This document shows, piece by piece, positions 43,432-51,171 of a stretch of 64,000 bases of DNA. Every line of letters begins with the position of its first letter. Position 1 is the stretch's first letter. Under the pieces are notes generated by a model. It made no database searches, was not told the DNA's origin, and worked only from the letters and a program-made list of their open reading frames with translations. Origin of the DNA: JANMOK01 sp031415055 (GTDB lineage Bacteria > Pseudomonadota > Alphaproteobacteria > Rhodobacterales > Rhodobacteraceae); contig JANOQZ010000018.1 in NCBI GenBank assembly GCA_031415055.1, forward strand, positions 36,598-100,597, given 5' to 3'. The translations under genes were made by a program, and so were the position numbers.

Positions 43432-44619
43432 TTAGCTGGCGCTGGTGCCGATATTGTATCCGCTGGCCGTGGGTTTGGCTTTGGCGGCGGCTAATGTTGT
43501 TTTCAGTTCGGCTTCCATTTGCACCAATTCCACTTCCGCCGCTGCACGTTTGACTTTGCCTTCATCGGCGATTCGAAGACTGTCTTCGATAGTGGCAATC
43601 AGGTCGCTGTTGGCTTTCTTGATTGCCTCGATATCAAACACGCCACGTTCCATTTCGGTGCGGATTTCGACATTGGCTTGCCGTAGGTTTTCGGCGTTTT
43701 TGGTGAGCAATTCATTGGTCAGATCATTCGCCTCTTTCACCACAACCGCCGCCTCGCGCGAGCGATGAACGGTTACCGCTTGCGCCAACTGGGTTTCCCA
43801 TAACGGCACGGTGTTGACGAGGGTGGAGTTGATTTTGGTCACCAGCGACTTGTCGTTTTCCTGCACCAGCCGAATTGAGGGCAGCGACTGCATGGTCACT
43901 TGCCGGGTCAATTTCAGGTCGTGCACGCGACGCTCCAAATCATCGCGAGCAGAGCGCAAATCGCGTAGCTCTTGGGCGCGGATAACGCCTTCGTCAGCAG
44001 GAGCTTCTGCCACGTATTTTTCCTTGGCAGGAATATCGACAGCGTCCAGTTGTTTGATTTTCTCGGTGCCCGCAGCGATGTAAATCGCCAGTTGGTCATA
44101 GAAATCGAGGGTCTTTTTATAGAGTTTGTCGAGAGATTTGATGTCTTTGAGCAGCACATGTTCGTGACTGAGCAATTCTCCGGTGATTTTGTCGATCTGA
44201 CCTTGCACCAATTCGAAGCGCGCCAGGAATTCGTGGATTGGTGCTGCGCGCCCTAACAATCGTTCCCACCAGCTAAGTTTTCGATTAGGATCTAGTTCCG
44301 AAATTGAAAAACCACGCAAACTGGCGACCATTTCGCGCAAAGCACCCCCGGCAGGGCCCGCATCTTTGTTGCGTACGCCGGCCAGCATTTCCTGGCTGAT
44401 GACCTGCAATTCTGCCTGCGCGGCCGAGCCGAACTGGATGATCGACTGGGTGTTGCCCATGTCGAGTTCAGACATGCGCTTATCAATTTCGGCTTTTTCG
44501 GCGGCTGTTGCTGTATCGACAACGACCAATTCGTTTTTTGGTTCAGGCAACAATATTGCCGTCACCTGTTCCACTTCTTTCAAGGCGCTGACCGCTTGGG
44601 CGCGAATATCTTCAGCCAT
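43432..44619 (-). CDS. telA: TelA/KlaA toxic-anion-resistance family protein
   Basis: A 395-aa cytosolic, almost wholly helical protein. The TelA pattern is visible: SIIQFGSAAQAELQVISQEML near residue 60, WWERLLGRAAPIHEFLARFELVQGQIDKITGEL, a long coiled coil, MQSLPSIRLVQENDKSLVTKINSTLVNTVPLWETQLAQAV and ANDLTNELLTKNAENLRQANVEI. TelA proteins are linked to tellurite, lantibiotic and antibiotic tolerance; mechanism unknown. Strong GGAGATAATT box. It begins 11 bp after the XpaC-like stop, a pairing known from Firmicutes (XpaC/YceN-TelA/YaaN). Confidence 0.9.
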   Translation of the reverse strand: MAEDIRAQAVSALKEVEQVTAILLPEPKNELVVVDTATAAEKAEIDKRMSELDMGNTQSIIQFGSAAQAELQVISQEMLAGVRNKDAGPAGGALREMVASLRGFSISELDPNRKLSWWERLLGRAAPIHEFLARFELVQGQIDKITGELLSHEHVLLKDIKSLDKLYKKTLDFYDQLAIYIAAGTEKIKQLDAVDIPAKEKYVAEAPADEGVIRAQELRDLRSARDDLERRVHDLKLTRQVTMQSLPSIRLVQENDKSLVTKINSTLVNTVPLWETQLAQAVTVHRSREAAVVVKEANDLTNELLTKNAENLRQANVEIRTEMERGVFDIEAIKKANSDLIATIEDSLRIADEGKVKRAAAEVELVQMEAELKTTLAAAKAKPTASGYNIGTSAS

Positions 44620-44630
44620 AATTATCTCCT

Positions 44631-45536
44631 TTAACGGGCGAGGACGCCCTCTTGTTGTAGGCGTTCGCGCAAGACTTCTACTTCGATATCAAGATCGGTT
44701 CGGTCTTCGATCAACAATGTTTCGCGTTGGGTATTGAAGGATTTTTCCAAGTCATCAAGCAGCGATTCATAGGCCACTCGCGCCTCGGCGTTGCGGCTGC
44801 GGGCGTAAATGTCGGCGAACTTGACCGTCGCATCGCGAGCCCCCATCAGATAGACTGACAGGAATTTGCGAGCGCGGGTCAGGTCGCGCGGGTCGGCTTC
44901 GACGGCGCGGAAAACTTCGCGGGCGGCGGCGCACATGCGTTCGACGCGGGCTTGCAGTGCGCGATCGGCGATGCGTTTGGCGGCATCGAGCGTTTGACTT
45001 AGGTAAGCCTCACCTTGATCGACGGCGCGGGCGACGCGGTCGGCTTCGAATTCATCTAAGCCCGGGAGGCCCTTTTTGCTGAGTGGGTCGATGCCGAAAG
45101 TCGACGTGTGGGCCGTCGCGGCCACAAGACCAAGAACAACGCTGGTTGGCAGGCCTTGGTCCCAACCGAGCCATGCGGCGATAGCGACGCCTAGGCCGGC
45201 GAGAGTGCTGGCGAATATCTTGCGCGGAATGGCAGGAGCGCGGGCGACTTTGCGGGCGGCATAGGCTGCTTGTGCCTTCAGACCGTCGCGCAAAAGCCAC
45301 GCGGAAAGCAGCAATAAAGCGAGGGCACCGAACTCGCCCAAAATGCCGATGGCATTGCCGCGTTGCAATTCACCCAAACCGCTGAAAAGGAGGGGCAAAG
45401 GCACATAAAACAACAGCGTGCTGCGCCAATCCGGGCGTTCGGCGCGACGATTGCGAAAGGCATTAACCGGCGGTGAACCGGGGCCGCGAGAGGCCGGATC
45501 GGGTGAATATTTGCCGCCAAAGTGTTCGGCAGGCAT
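44631..45536 (-). CDS. XpaC-like 5-bromo-4-chloroindolyl phosphate hydrolysis family protein
   Basis: A 301-aa protein starting MPAEHFGGKYSPDP. Two or three membrane helices follow (STLLFYVPLPLLFSGLGEL, AIGILGEFGALALLLLSAWLL, IFASTLAGLGVAIAAWLGWD), and the C-terminal ~150 residues form a helical cytosolic domain (GEAYLSQTLDAAKRIADRALQARVERMCAAAREVFRAV). This layout matches XpaC, named for an X-phos hydrolysis phenotype in Bacillus but not a proven hydrolase. The ATG overlaps the stop of a 34-aa gene by 1 nt. TelA follows 11 bp later; the two families co-occur widely. Confidence 0.85.
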   Translation of the reverse strand: MPAEHFGGKYSPDPASRGPGSPPVNAFRNRRAERPDWRSTLLFYVPLPLLFSGLGELQRGNAIGILGEFGALALLLLSAWLLRDGLKAQAAYAARKVARAPAIPRKIFASTLAGLGVAIAAWLGWDQGLPTSVVLGLVAATAHTSTFGIDPLSKKGLPGLDEFEADRVARAVDQGEAYLSQTLDAAKRIADRALQARVERMCAAAREVFRAVEADPRDLTRARKFLSVYLMGARDATVKFADIYARSRNAEARVAYESLLDDLEKSFNTQRETLLIEDRTDLDIEVEVLRERLQQEGVLAR

Positions 45537-45640
45537 CAGAGAAGACCCGCCGCTGAGGGCCCAAACGAGCCGATGGCAGCAGCCCAAATCGTGCCGACCA
45601 GAACAACATAAGCTATCCATTGCAGCGCTGAGGCGTTCAT
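45536..45640 (-). CDS. 34-aa single-pass membrane peptide heading the XpaC-TelA cluster
   Basis: The frame ATG 45640 to TGA 45536 encodes MNASALQWIAYVVLVGTIWA, then AAIGSFGPSAAGLL. Residues 6-24 form one hydrophobic helix. Support for a real gene: a GGGGAG Shine-Dalgarno 5 nt before ATG, and a TGATG stop/start junction with the XpaC-like gene, which itself lacks a good ribosome site and so likely depends on coupling. No similar named protein is known to me. Confidence 0.6.
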   Translation of the reverse strand: MNASALQWIAYVVLVGTIWAAAIGSFGPSAAGLL

Positions 45641-45951
45641 GCGGCTCCCCTGACAGTTGTGGAATATATGTTCGGCAAAATCAGGAAGCTAGCCCGGAAA
45701 GCCGGGATCGACGCGAAAAGACTGCCTGAAAAACAGGCTGCTGAACCAAGATTCAGTATAAACGCCCGAAAATCTGTGTCAGCGCTGTCAAGCTTGATTG
45801 AAATGTTAGCGTTATTTCTATATGAAACTGCCACGAAGTTTCGATTCCTTGAACGGCCTAAGCCCTGCGAGGGGTGGCGGAAATGAGTAGGACGTGACTA
45901 CGCAGAAGCCAAGGCGCTGGGCTTTGGTCAAAGTCTAAAGGACTGTCAGTA
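45641..45951 (+). promoter_or_regulatory. Divergent promoter region; AT-rich cspA leader; weak small ORF
   Basis: This 311-bp spacer separates the XpaC cluster from the cold-shock gene. An AT-rich stretch at ~45797-45835 with TTGATT and TATATG spaced plausibly as -35/-10 would give cspA a leader of over 100 nt, as usual for cold-shock mRNAs. A 75-codon frame (45659-45886, + strand, basic start MEYMFGKIRKLARKAG) is open through the region, but I see no family match or strong ribosome site and do not call it. Confidence 0.4.
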
Positions 45952-46155
45952 ATGGCAAAAGGCACTGTAAAATGGTTTAATACAGAAAAAGGTTTCGGGT
46001 TCATTCAACCCGAAGATGGCGGTAAGGATATCTTTGTTCATATCACGGCTGTTCAGGCGGCTGGCTTGCAATCCTTGAAAGACAATCAACCGATCGGATA
46101 CGAGTTGATTGACGGTCGCGACGGACGAAAAAGCGCGGGCGACCTAAAGGTCTGA
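45952..46155 (+). CDS. cspA: Cold-shock domain protein
   Basis: A 67-aa single cold-shock domain. RNP1 is GFGFIQPEDG and RNP2 is DIFVHIT, preceded by KGTVKWFNTEKG, so RNA/ssDNA binding is expected (RNA chaperone, antitermination). Length is normal for Rhodobacterales CspA. It has its own promoter region with a long leader and is followed by a strong terminator, so it is monocistronic. Whether it is cold-inducible or constitutive cannot be told from sequence. Confidence 0.95.
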   Translation: MAKGTVKWFNTEKGFGFIQPEDGGKDIFVHITAVQAAGLQSLKDNQPIGYELIDGRDGRKSAGDLKV

Positions 46156-46178
46156 ACTTTCTATCTTCTGCACAGAAA

Positions 46179-46205
46179 ATGCCCCGCCAAAACGGGGCAT
46201 TTTTT
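46179..46205. terminator. Bidirectional rho-independent terminator
   Basis: atgccccg (46179-46186) and cggggcat (46193-46200) form an 8-bp stem extended by A/T pairs, with a 6-nt loop, followed by TTTTTT on the + strand and T-run on the - strand (complement of agaaaat). It ends cspA and, reading the other way, the convergent excalibur lipoprotein gene, whose stop lies at 46204. Confidence 0.85.
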
Positions 46206-46923
46206 AGTTTCTGAAGGGTAGAGGCGACCACCGACAGGCGAAACCATCGCCATCGGGGTCAAGATTTTGATTGTCCGATCCTGGGCCTCCAGCGGCGAGG
46301 AAAGCGCGCTGGGCATCGTCGGCCGAGCGGTAATTGTTGCAGTTGGCCAAGGTTGCCTCAGCATCCGAAAACAGCCCACGGCGATAAATTTTCTGGCCAA
46401 CATTGTTGGAGGTGGAGCGGGCAAATTGCTGCAAGGCGTTGCTGCGGCTGCCGCCCTGTATTTGATCGGGCGAAACGACAATCAGTTGGCTGCGGGCGTT
46501 GGCCAATTCTCGGGCGGCATTTTCGCGGTCGATCTTTTGTTGCGCTTGCGAATACTGGGCCAGATTGATCGAGTCGGCGTTATTGTCGATGCCGATGCCA
46601 GTGTAGGTGTAGGGTTGACCGGTCGCCGGGTCGATGTTTGTGGCATTGGCATCGGCGATAAGGCCGGTGCCATCGACATCGTTCAAAGCGTTTTCGATTG
46701 TGCCAACCAGCGGGTCGCCGTTCTGACCGGCCAAACGCGCCCGTTCGGCCTGTTCAAATGCCAATTGCTGTTGCGTGGCAGTCAGCGGCTGCCCAATCAG
46801 AGGGCCGCTGATGTTTTGCTGGGGCAGCGCGTTTTGGTCAAAATAGCCAACCCCGCCGACCGGTTCATCGGAACAGGCGGTCAAAGCCGCGAGCATACCC
46901 ACATAGATCAAACGCTTCATCAT
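46204..46923 (-). CDS. Excalibur-domain lipoprotein
   Basis: A 239-aa exported protein. The N-terminus MMKRLIYVGMLAALTACSDEP is a lipoprotein signal (LTAC). A central helical region (QQKIDRENAARELANARSQL) leads to a C-terminal excalibur calcium-binding motif: ATLANCNNYRSADDAQRAFL, then LDPDGDGFACRW with the DxDxDGxxC signature. Excalibur domains bind Ca2+ in an EF-hand-like loop closed by a disulfide. Function unknown, probably envelope. ATG has GGAAGGA upstream. Three tandem hairpins separate it from gatA, on the same strand. Confidence 0.8.
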   Translation of the reverse strand: MMKRLIYVGMLAALTACSDEPVGGVGYFDQNALPQQNISGPLIGQPLTATQQQLAFEQAERARLAGQNGDPLVGTIENALNDVDGTGLIADANATNIDPATGQPYTYTGIGIDNNADSINLAQYSQAQQKIDRENAARELANARSQLIVVSPDQIQGGSRSNALQQFARSTSNNVGQKIYRRGLFSDAEATLANCNNYRSADDAQRAFLAAGGPGSDNQNLDPDGDGFACRWSPLPFRN

Positions 46924-46932
46924 CTTATCCTT

Positions 46933-47007
46933 CCGAGGGCATCCCTCGACTTTTCTTGCGAGGAATTGCCTCGACTTTGTTTGCGAGGAATTTCCTCGAC
47001 TTCACCA
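46933..47007. repeat. Three tandem 25-bp hairpin repeats
   Basis: Units at 46933-46957, 46958-46982 and 46983-47007 follow the pattern gcgaggaatt(g/t)cctcgacttt(g/t)(t/c)tt, each holding a short perfect or near-perfect hairpin (CGAGG...CCTCG) with a 3-4 nt loop. The third overlaps the gatA stop codon. The first unit has a compensatory change (gaggg/ccctc), which keeps the pairing. Confidence 0.75.
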
Positions 47008-48489
47008 GTATTTTTCGGCTTTTGCCGAAAAATCGCAAGCCTTTTCCAATGCATAGGCGCAATTCAGTAAGCCAGCTTCGTCCCAAGGCCGACCGATAAG
47101 CTGCAAACCAAGCGGTAATCCTTGGCCATCCAGCCCCGCAGGCACGCTGATTCCAGGCAATCCGGCAAGGTTGACGGTCACGGTGAACACGTCGTTGAGA
47201 TACATTTGCACCGGGTCGGCATTGGCCATATCGCCAAGCCCAAAAGCCGCCGACGGGGTCGCAGGCGTGAGAATAGCGTCAATGCAGGTGGCGTACGCCT
47301 TCTCGAAATCTTGCCGGATCAGCGTGCGGACTTTCATCGCCTTGGTATAATAGGCGTCGTAAAAGCCAGCCGATAAGACATAGGCACCAATCATGATACG
47401 GCGCTTGACTTCGGAACCAAATCCTTCGGCGCGGGTGCGTTCGTACATTTCGGTGATGCCTTCGCCCGCTTTCAATGCGGCACGGTGGCCATATCGCACG
47501 CCGTCATAGCGCGCGAGGTTGGACGAGGCTTCGGCAGGCGCGATGACGTAGTAGACTGGCAGCGCATATTTGGTGTGGGGCAGCGAAATATCGACGGTGG
47601 TTGCGCCTGCATCGCGCAACATTTCGCCGCCACGCGCCCAAAGCGCGTCAATTTCCGGTGGCATTCCTTCAACACGATATTCGCGCGGGATGCCGATTTT
47701 CTTGCCGCGAATGTCGCCGGTCAGTGCGGCCTCAAAATCGGGCACGGCGATGTCGGCGCTGGTCGAATCTTTGGGATCGTGCCCGACCATTGCTTGCAGC
47801 AGGATTGCAGCATCGCGCACCGATTTGGTCATGGGGCCGGCTTGGTCCAACGATGAGGCAAAGGCGATAATTCCCCAGCGCGAACAGCGGCCATAGGTCG
47901 GCTTGATGCCGACAATGCCGGTGAATGCGGCGGGTTGGCGGATCGAACCGCCAGTATCGGTGCCCAGTGCCGCAAGGCAAAGGTCGGCGGCTACGGCAGC
48001 GGCGGACCCACCCGACGAACCGCCGGGTGTCAGGGCCTTGGTCGAACCTTTGGCCCGCCATGGCGATACAGCGCTGCCATAGACCGAGGTTTCGGTCGAG
48101 GAACCCATGGCGAATTCATCCATGTTTAATTTGCCCAACATGACCGCGCCACGATCCCAAAGCCGCTGGGTGACGGTGCTTTCGTAGGGTGGAACGAAAC
48201 CTTTTAGGATGCCAGATGCGGCTTGGGCGGGCACGCCTTGGGTGCAAAACAGATCTTTGATGCCCAAGGGAATGCCGCACAGATCGGGCGCGTCGGGTTC
48301 CTTCAATCGAACATCGGCTGCAGTGGCCTGCACCAGCGCCTCCTCGGCGGTGACATGGCAAAAAGCGTTAAGTTCGAATGCCGCTTCAATCGCGGTCAGG
48401 CAACCTTGCGTCAGTTCGCGCGAAGAGATTTCCTTAGCACGCAGGCGGGTGCGGGCTTCGGATATTGTCAAGGCTGACAGACTGCTCAT
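47002..48489 (-). CDS. gatA: Asp-tRNA(Asn)/Glu-tRNA(Gln) amidotransferase subunit A
   Basis: Amidase subunit that supplies ammonia from glutamine to convert Glu-tRNA(Gln) or Asp-tRNA(Asn). It is 495 aa. The Ser-cisSer-Lys triad is visible: K78 in GIPLGIKDLFCTQGV, cis-Ser and Ser in TPGGSSGGSAAAVAADLCLAALGTDTGGSIRQPA. The rest is the usual amidase-signature fold, ending SVPAGLDGQGLPLGLQLIGRPWDE. It overlaps gatC by 4 nt. gatB is not in the window. The gene is normal in length. Confidence 0.96.
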   Translation of the reverse strand: MSSLSALTISEARTRLRAKEISSRELTQGCLTAIEAAFELNAFCHVTAEEALVQATAADVRLKEPDAPDLCGIPLGIKDLFCTQGVPAQAASGILKGFVPPYESTVTQRLWDRGAVMLGKLNMDEFAMGSSTETSVYGSAVSPWRAKGSTKALTPGGSSGGSAAAVAADLCLAALGTDTGGSIRQPAAFTGIVGIKPTYGRCSRWGIIAFASSLDQAGPMTKSVRDAAILLQAMVGHDPKDSTSADIAVPDFEAALTGDIRGKKIGIPREYRVEGMPPEIDALWARGGEMLRDAGATTVDISLPHTKYALPVYYVIAPAEASSNLARYDGVRYGHRAALKAGEGITEMYERTRAEGFGSEVKRRIMIGAYVLSAGFYDAYYTKAMKVRTLIRQDFEKAYATCIDAILTPATPSAAFGLGDMANADPVQMYLNDVFTVTVNLAGLPGISVPAGLDGQGLPLGLQLIGRPWDEAGLLNCAYALEKACDFSAKAEKYW

Positions 48490-48773
48490 TCGACAACTTT
48501 CGGCACGGCAAAGAACCCATCACGGCGCAGTGGCGCATTGGCCAAAACCCTTTCGGCATCGCCGCCATCGGTGATTTTATCGCGGCGCAAGGGCGCGTTC
48601 ATCGGCGTCACGGATGTCATCGGTTCGACGCCTTTAACATCGACCTCGGCCAGTTGTTCCATGAAGCCCAAGATGCCGCTGAGTTCGCGGGCGACTTTTT
48701 CAAGGTCGGCCTCGGCCACCTCGATGCGCGCCAGATGCGCCACCTTTCGCGCGGTGTCTTTGTCAATCGCCAT
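48486..48773 (-). CDS. gatC: Asp-tRNA(Asn)/Glu-tRNA(Gln) amidotransferase subunit C
   Basis: Small 95-aa belt subunit that holds GatA and GatB together. The family pattern is clear: DKDTARKVAHLARIEVAEADLEKVARELSGILGFMEQLAEVDVKGVEPMTSV, then PLRRDKITDGG. I take ATG 48773 (MAIDKDTARK), although the frame runs 54 bp further upstream without family similarity. Its stop overlaps gatA's ATG by 4 nt. It follows the ceramidase-like gene by 28 bp on the same strand. Confidence 0.93.
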   Translation of the reverse strand: MAIDKDTARKVAHLARIEVAEADLEKVARELSGILGFMEQLAEVDVKGVEPMTSVTPMNAPLRRDKITDGGDAERVLANAPLRRDGFFAVPKVVE

Positions 48774-48801
48774 GTTTGGTCCCGTTTGTAACGGCGCGGG
48801 T

Positions 48802-49479
48802 TTAGCTTTGCCGCCCGTCCGTGGCAAGTGACAGGGTCGTGTTGTGGCGGATGAGCGTGCGGATCATCCACCACAGCAGGATGGAATTGAGCAGATGCCA
48901 GATGAAATGAGTGCCGCTTGGAACGCTTGTGCAAATGCTGGCATCAATGGTGCGAAAAACCAGCGAGACGGTCAGAATACCCGCGCCGATCAGTAAATTG
49001 CGCCCAGTTTCGGGTTTGGTTTTCCACACAAGAGCGGCGAAAGCGAAGATGAGAACGACAACTGGCACATAATCGATTGAGCCGTTGAGCGGACCGAAAT
49101 GACCGGCGACGGCTTTGCCGAGATAGATCGAAAAGGGGAAAAACGCAGCAACGGCGATTAGTCCGGCCCAGGACGGTTGATTGAGGTAGCGCGTGATTGT
49201 GAGGTAAATGTAGGCCAAAATGAAAGCGGTGATCGGGCCGACATCGACCAGCGAGGCCCAGTTGGTGGCAAAAGTATGGAAGGTGAAGGAACCGATACCG
49301 ATAGCGGCAAGCAGGATTGCCAGCAGTTTCGGCCCCCAATCAGTGACGTTTCTGGCCATGTTCCACGCGAGGAGCGCGGCGATCAGGAAACCGGCATTGC
49401 TTACGGCATTGAGGGGCTCGGCCCAGAAGGAAGGGTCGATCCGCTCGCAATAATTGTCGACTTGGGTCATCCAGGACAT
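48802..49479 (-). CDS. Ceramidase-like (alkaline ceramidase family) membrane protein
   Basis: A 225-aa protein with about seven hydrophobic helices. It carries the family signatures: CERIDPSFWAEPLNAVSNAGFL near the N-terminus, GIGSFTFHTFATNWASLVDVGPI (the S/H/D zinc-site segment), and SGTHFIWHLLNSILLW (HxxxH zinc ligands) near the end. In eukaryotes such CREST-superfamily enzymes hydrolyse ceramide; the bacterial substrate is unknown. ATG 49479 has GAGGA 9 nt upstream. Divergent from the MttB-family gene, 28 bp upstream of gatC. Confidence 0.82.
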   Translation of the reverse strand: MSWMTQVDNYCERIDPSFWAEPLNAVSNAGFLIAALLAWNMARNVTDWGPKLLAILLAAIGIGSFTFHTFATNWASLVDVGPITAFILAYIYLTITRYLNQPSWAGLIAVAAFFPFSIYLGKAVAGHFGPLNGSIDYVPVVVLIFAFAALVWKTKPETGRNLLIGAGILTVSLVFRTIDASICTSVPSGTHFIWHLLNSILLWWMIRTLIRHNTTLSLATDGRQS

Positions 49480-49541
49480 TAGCGTTTTCCTCGGGCAGTT
49501 TTGCTTTGGTATATGTGGACCAGCGGATAAATGGAACGCCG

Positions 49542-51062
49542 ATGACACATCGAGGCCGTAACCGAGACACTGGGCCTAGCCATGCACGGGCCGCGGACTA
49601 TGCCCATCTAACGAACCCCTTCACGCCGCAAAAACTGTTCAGCGATGACCGGATTGACGCGATACACCGTGCCGCCTTGGACATATTGGAGCGTTTGGGG
49701 ATGCGGGTTTTGCTGCCCGAAGCGCGGCAAATCTATGCGGATGCTGGGGCATTCGTCGATGAGGAAACAGCAATGGTGCACATCGGGCGGGACATTGTTG
49801 CTGCCGCCCTGTCCAGTGCGCCAAAAAGTTTTGTGGTGCGCGGCGGGGTGCCTAAACGCGATGTGGTGATAGGACCGGGTGCGCTGTTATTCAAGCCCGG
49901 ATCGGGTTGCCCGAATGTCACCGATCTGGAGCGCGGACGCCGACCCGGCACCATTGCCGCTTATGAAGAAACGCTGAAACTGGCGCAGTCTTTTGACGTG
50001 ATCCACCTGAACGGTGCCAGCGCCGAGCCACAGGACGTGCCGGTGCATTTGCGGCATTATGCGACGACCAAAGCGCAGTTGCTGCTGACCGACAAGGTGC
50101 CGTCGATCTATGCGCGCGGAACCAAGCAAAGTTGGCAGAATTTCGCGATGATCGCGTTGGCGCGTGGGGTTTCGATAGAGGATTTCGTCGATCAGGCGTG
50201 GTGCACAACCGTGATCAACACCAATTCGCCGCGCCAGATTGATATTCCGATGGGGCAGGGTTTGATCGATTTTGCCAAGGCCGGGCAGGTGCTGATCATC
50301 ACACCGTTCTGCCTGTCGGGGGCGATGGCACCGGTCACGGTGGCGGGCGCGATGGTGTTGCAACATGCCGAGGCCTTGGCGGGGATCACGCTGGCGCAAC
50401 TGGCGCGGGCCGGGTCGCCGGTGGTTTATGGGTCGTTCCTCTCCAATGTCGATATGAAATCGGGGGCCCCGGCGATGGGCACGCCCGAGCATTTCCAGGG
50501 CACCGTCGGGTCGGGGCAACTGGCGCGCTACCTTGGATTGCCTTGGCGGTCGGGTGGTGGTTCGGCGGCGAATTCGGGCGACGCGCAGGCGGCCAACGAG
50601 AACCAGTTTGCGCTTTGGGGATCAATACTGGGCGGGGCGAATGTCATTATCCACGCGGCGGGCTGGCTGGAAAGCGGGCTGTCATTTTCCTATGAGAAAT
50701 TCATTACCGATCTGGAAGTGCTGCAATCGGTCGCTGAACTCTGTACGCCACCTGTTCAGGACGATGCCGCTTTGGCGATGGACGCGATTGCCGAGGTGCA
50801 ACCGGGCGGGCATTTCTTTGGCGCGGCGCATACGATGGAACGCTATCGCGGGGCGTTTTACGCGCCGTTGAACGCGGATCTGAGCAATTTTGGCCAGTGG
50901 AGCGATGCTGGCTCGATCACGGCGACGCAGCGGGCTACGTCGGTTTGGAAGCGGGTTTTGGCGGATTTTGAGGCACCAGTCGTGCGGGCCGGTCTGGCAG
51001 AAGCATTGGAGGACTATGTGGCACACGGCACCGAAGCCGGTGGCGCGCCGCCGGTGAGCTAG
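49542..51062 (+). CDS. MttB-family (trimethylamine methyltransferase-like) protein without pyrrolysine
   Basis: A 506-aa TIM-barrel corrinoid-dependent methyltransferase homologue. It has the MttB pattern: SDDRIDAIHRAALDILERLGMRVLLPEA, GSGCPNVTDLERGRRPGT, LSGAMAPVTVAGAMVLQHAEALAGITLAQL, and GGSAANSGDAQAANENQFALWG. There is no internal amber codon, so it belongs to the non-Pyl group whose known members demethylate glycine betaine, proline betaine or carnitine. The cognate corrinoid protein is not nearby. Such genes are numerous in Rhodobacterales; quaternary-amine substrate is inferred. Confidence 0.9.
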   Translation: MTHRGRNRDTGPSHARAADYAHLTNPFTPQKLFSDDRIDAIHRAALDILERLGMRVLLPEARQIYADAGAFVDEETAMVHIGRDIVAAALSSAPKSFVVRGGVPKRDVVIGPGALLFKPGSGCPNVTDLERGRRPGTIAAYEETLKLAQSFDVIHLNGASAEPQDVPVHLRHYATTKAQLLLTDKVPSIYARGTKQSWQNFAMIALARGVSIEDFVDQAWCTTVINTNSPRQIDIPMGQGLIDFAKAGQVLIITPFCLSGAMAPVTVAGAMVLQHAEALAGITLAQLARAGSPVVYGSFLSNVDMKSGAPAMGTPEHFQGTVGSGQLARYLGLPWRSGGGSAANSGDAQAANENQFALWGSILGGANVIIHAAGWLESGLSFSYEKFITDLEVLQSVAELCTPPVQDDAALAMDAIAEVQPGGHFFGAAHTMERYRGAFYAPLNADLSNFGQWSDAGSITATQRATSVWKRVLADFEAPVVRAGLAEALEDYVAHGTEAGGAPPVS

Positions 51063-51171
51063 GGGGTAGCTGCGATAGCACGGCAACATCGTTGCAAAAT
51101 TCCACCGGCAGTGACATGTTTCCGCACCACACTAACAAAACCGGCTTGAGCCGGTAATCCGGACGGGGACG

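Noticed and set aside
45659..45886. 75-codon basic frame upstream of cspA
   Set aside because: Covers the likely cspA promoter, weak ribosome site and no recognised family; left as a note only.
46933..47007. Reading the triple hairpins as a CRISPR array
   Set aside because: Units are 25 bp with no unique spacers between them; they are simple tandem hairpins.
49542..51062. Possible pyrrolysine-containing trimethylamine methyltransferase
   Set aside because: No in-frame TAG exists in the gene and no pyl genes are seen; it belongs to the non-pyrrolysine group.
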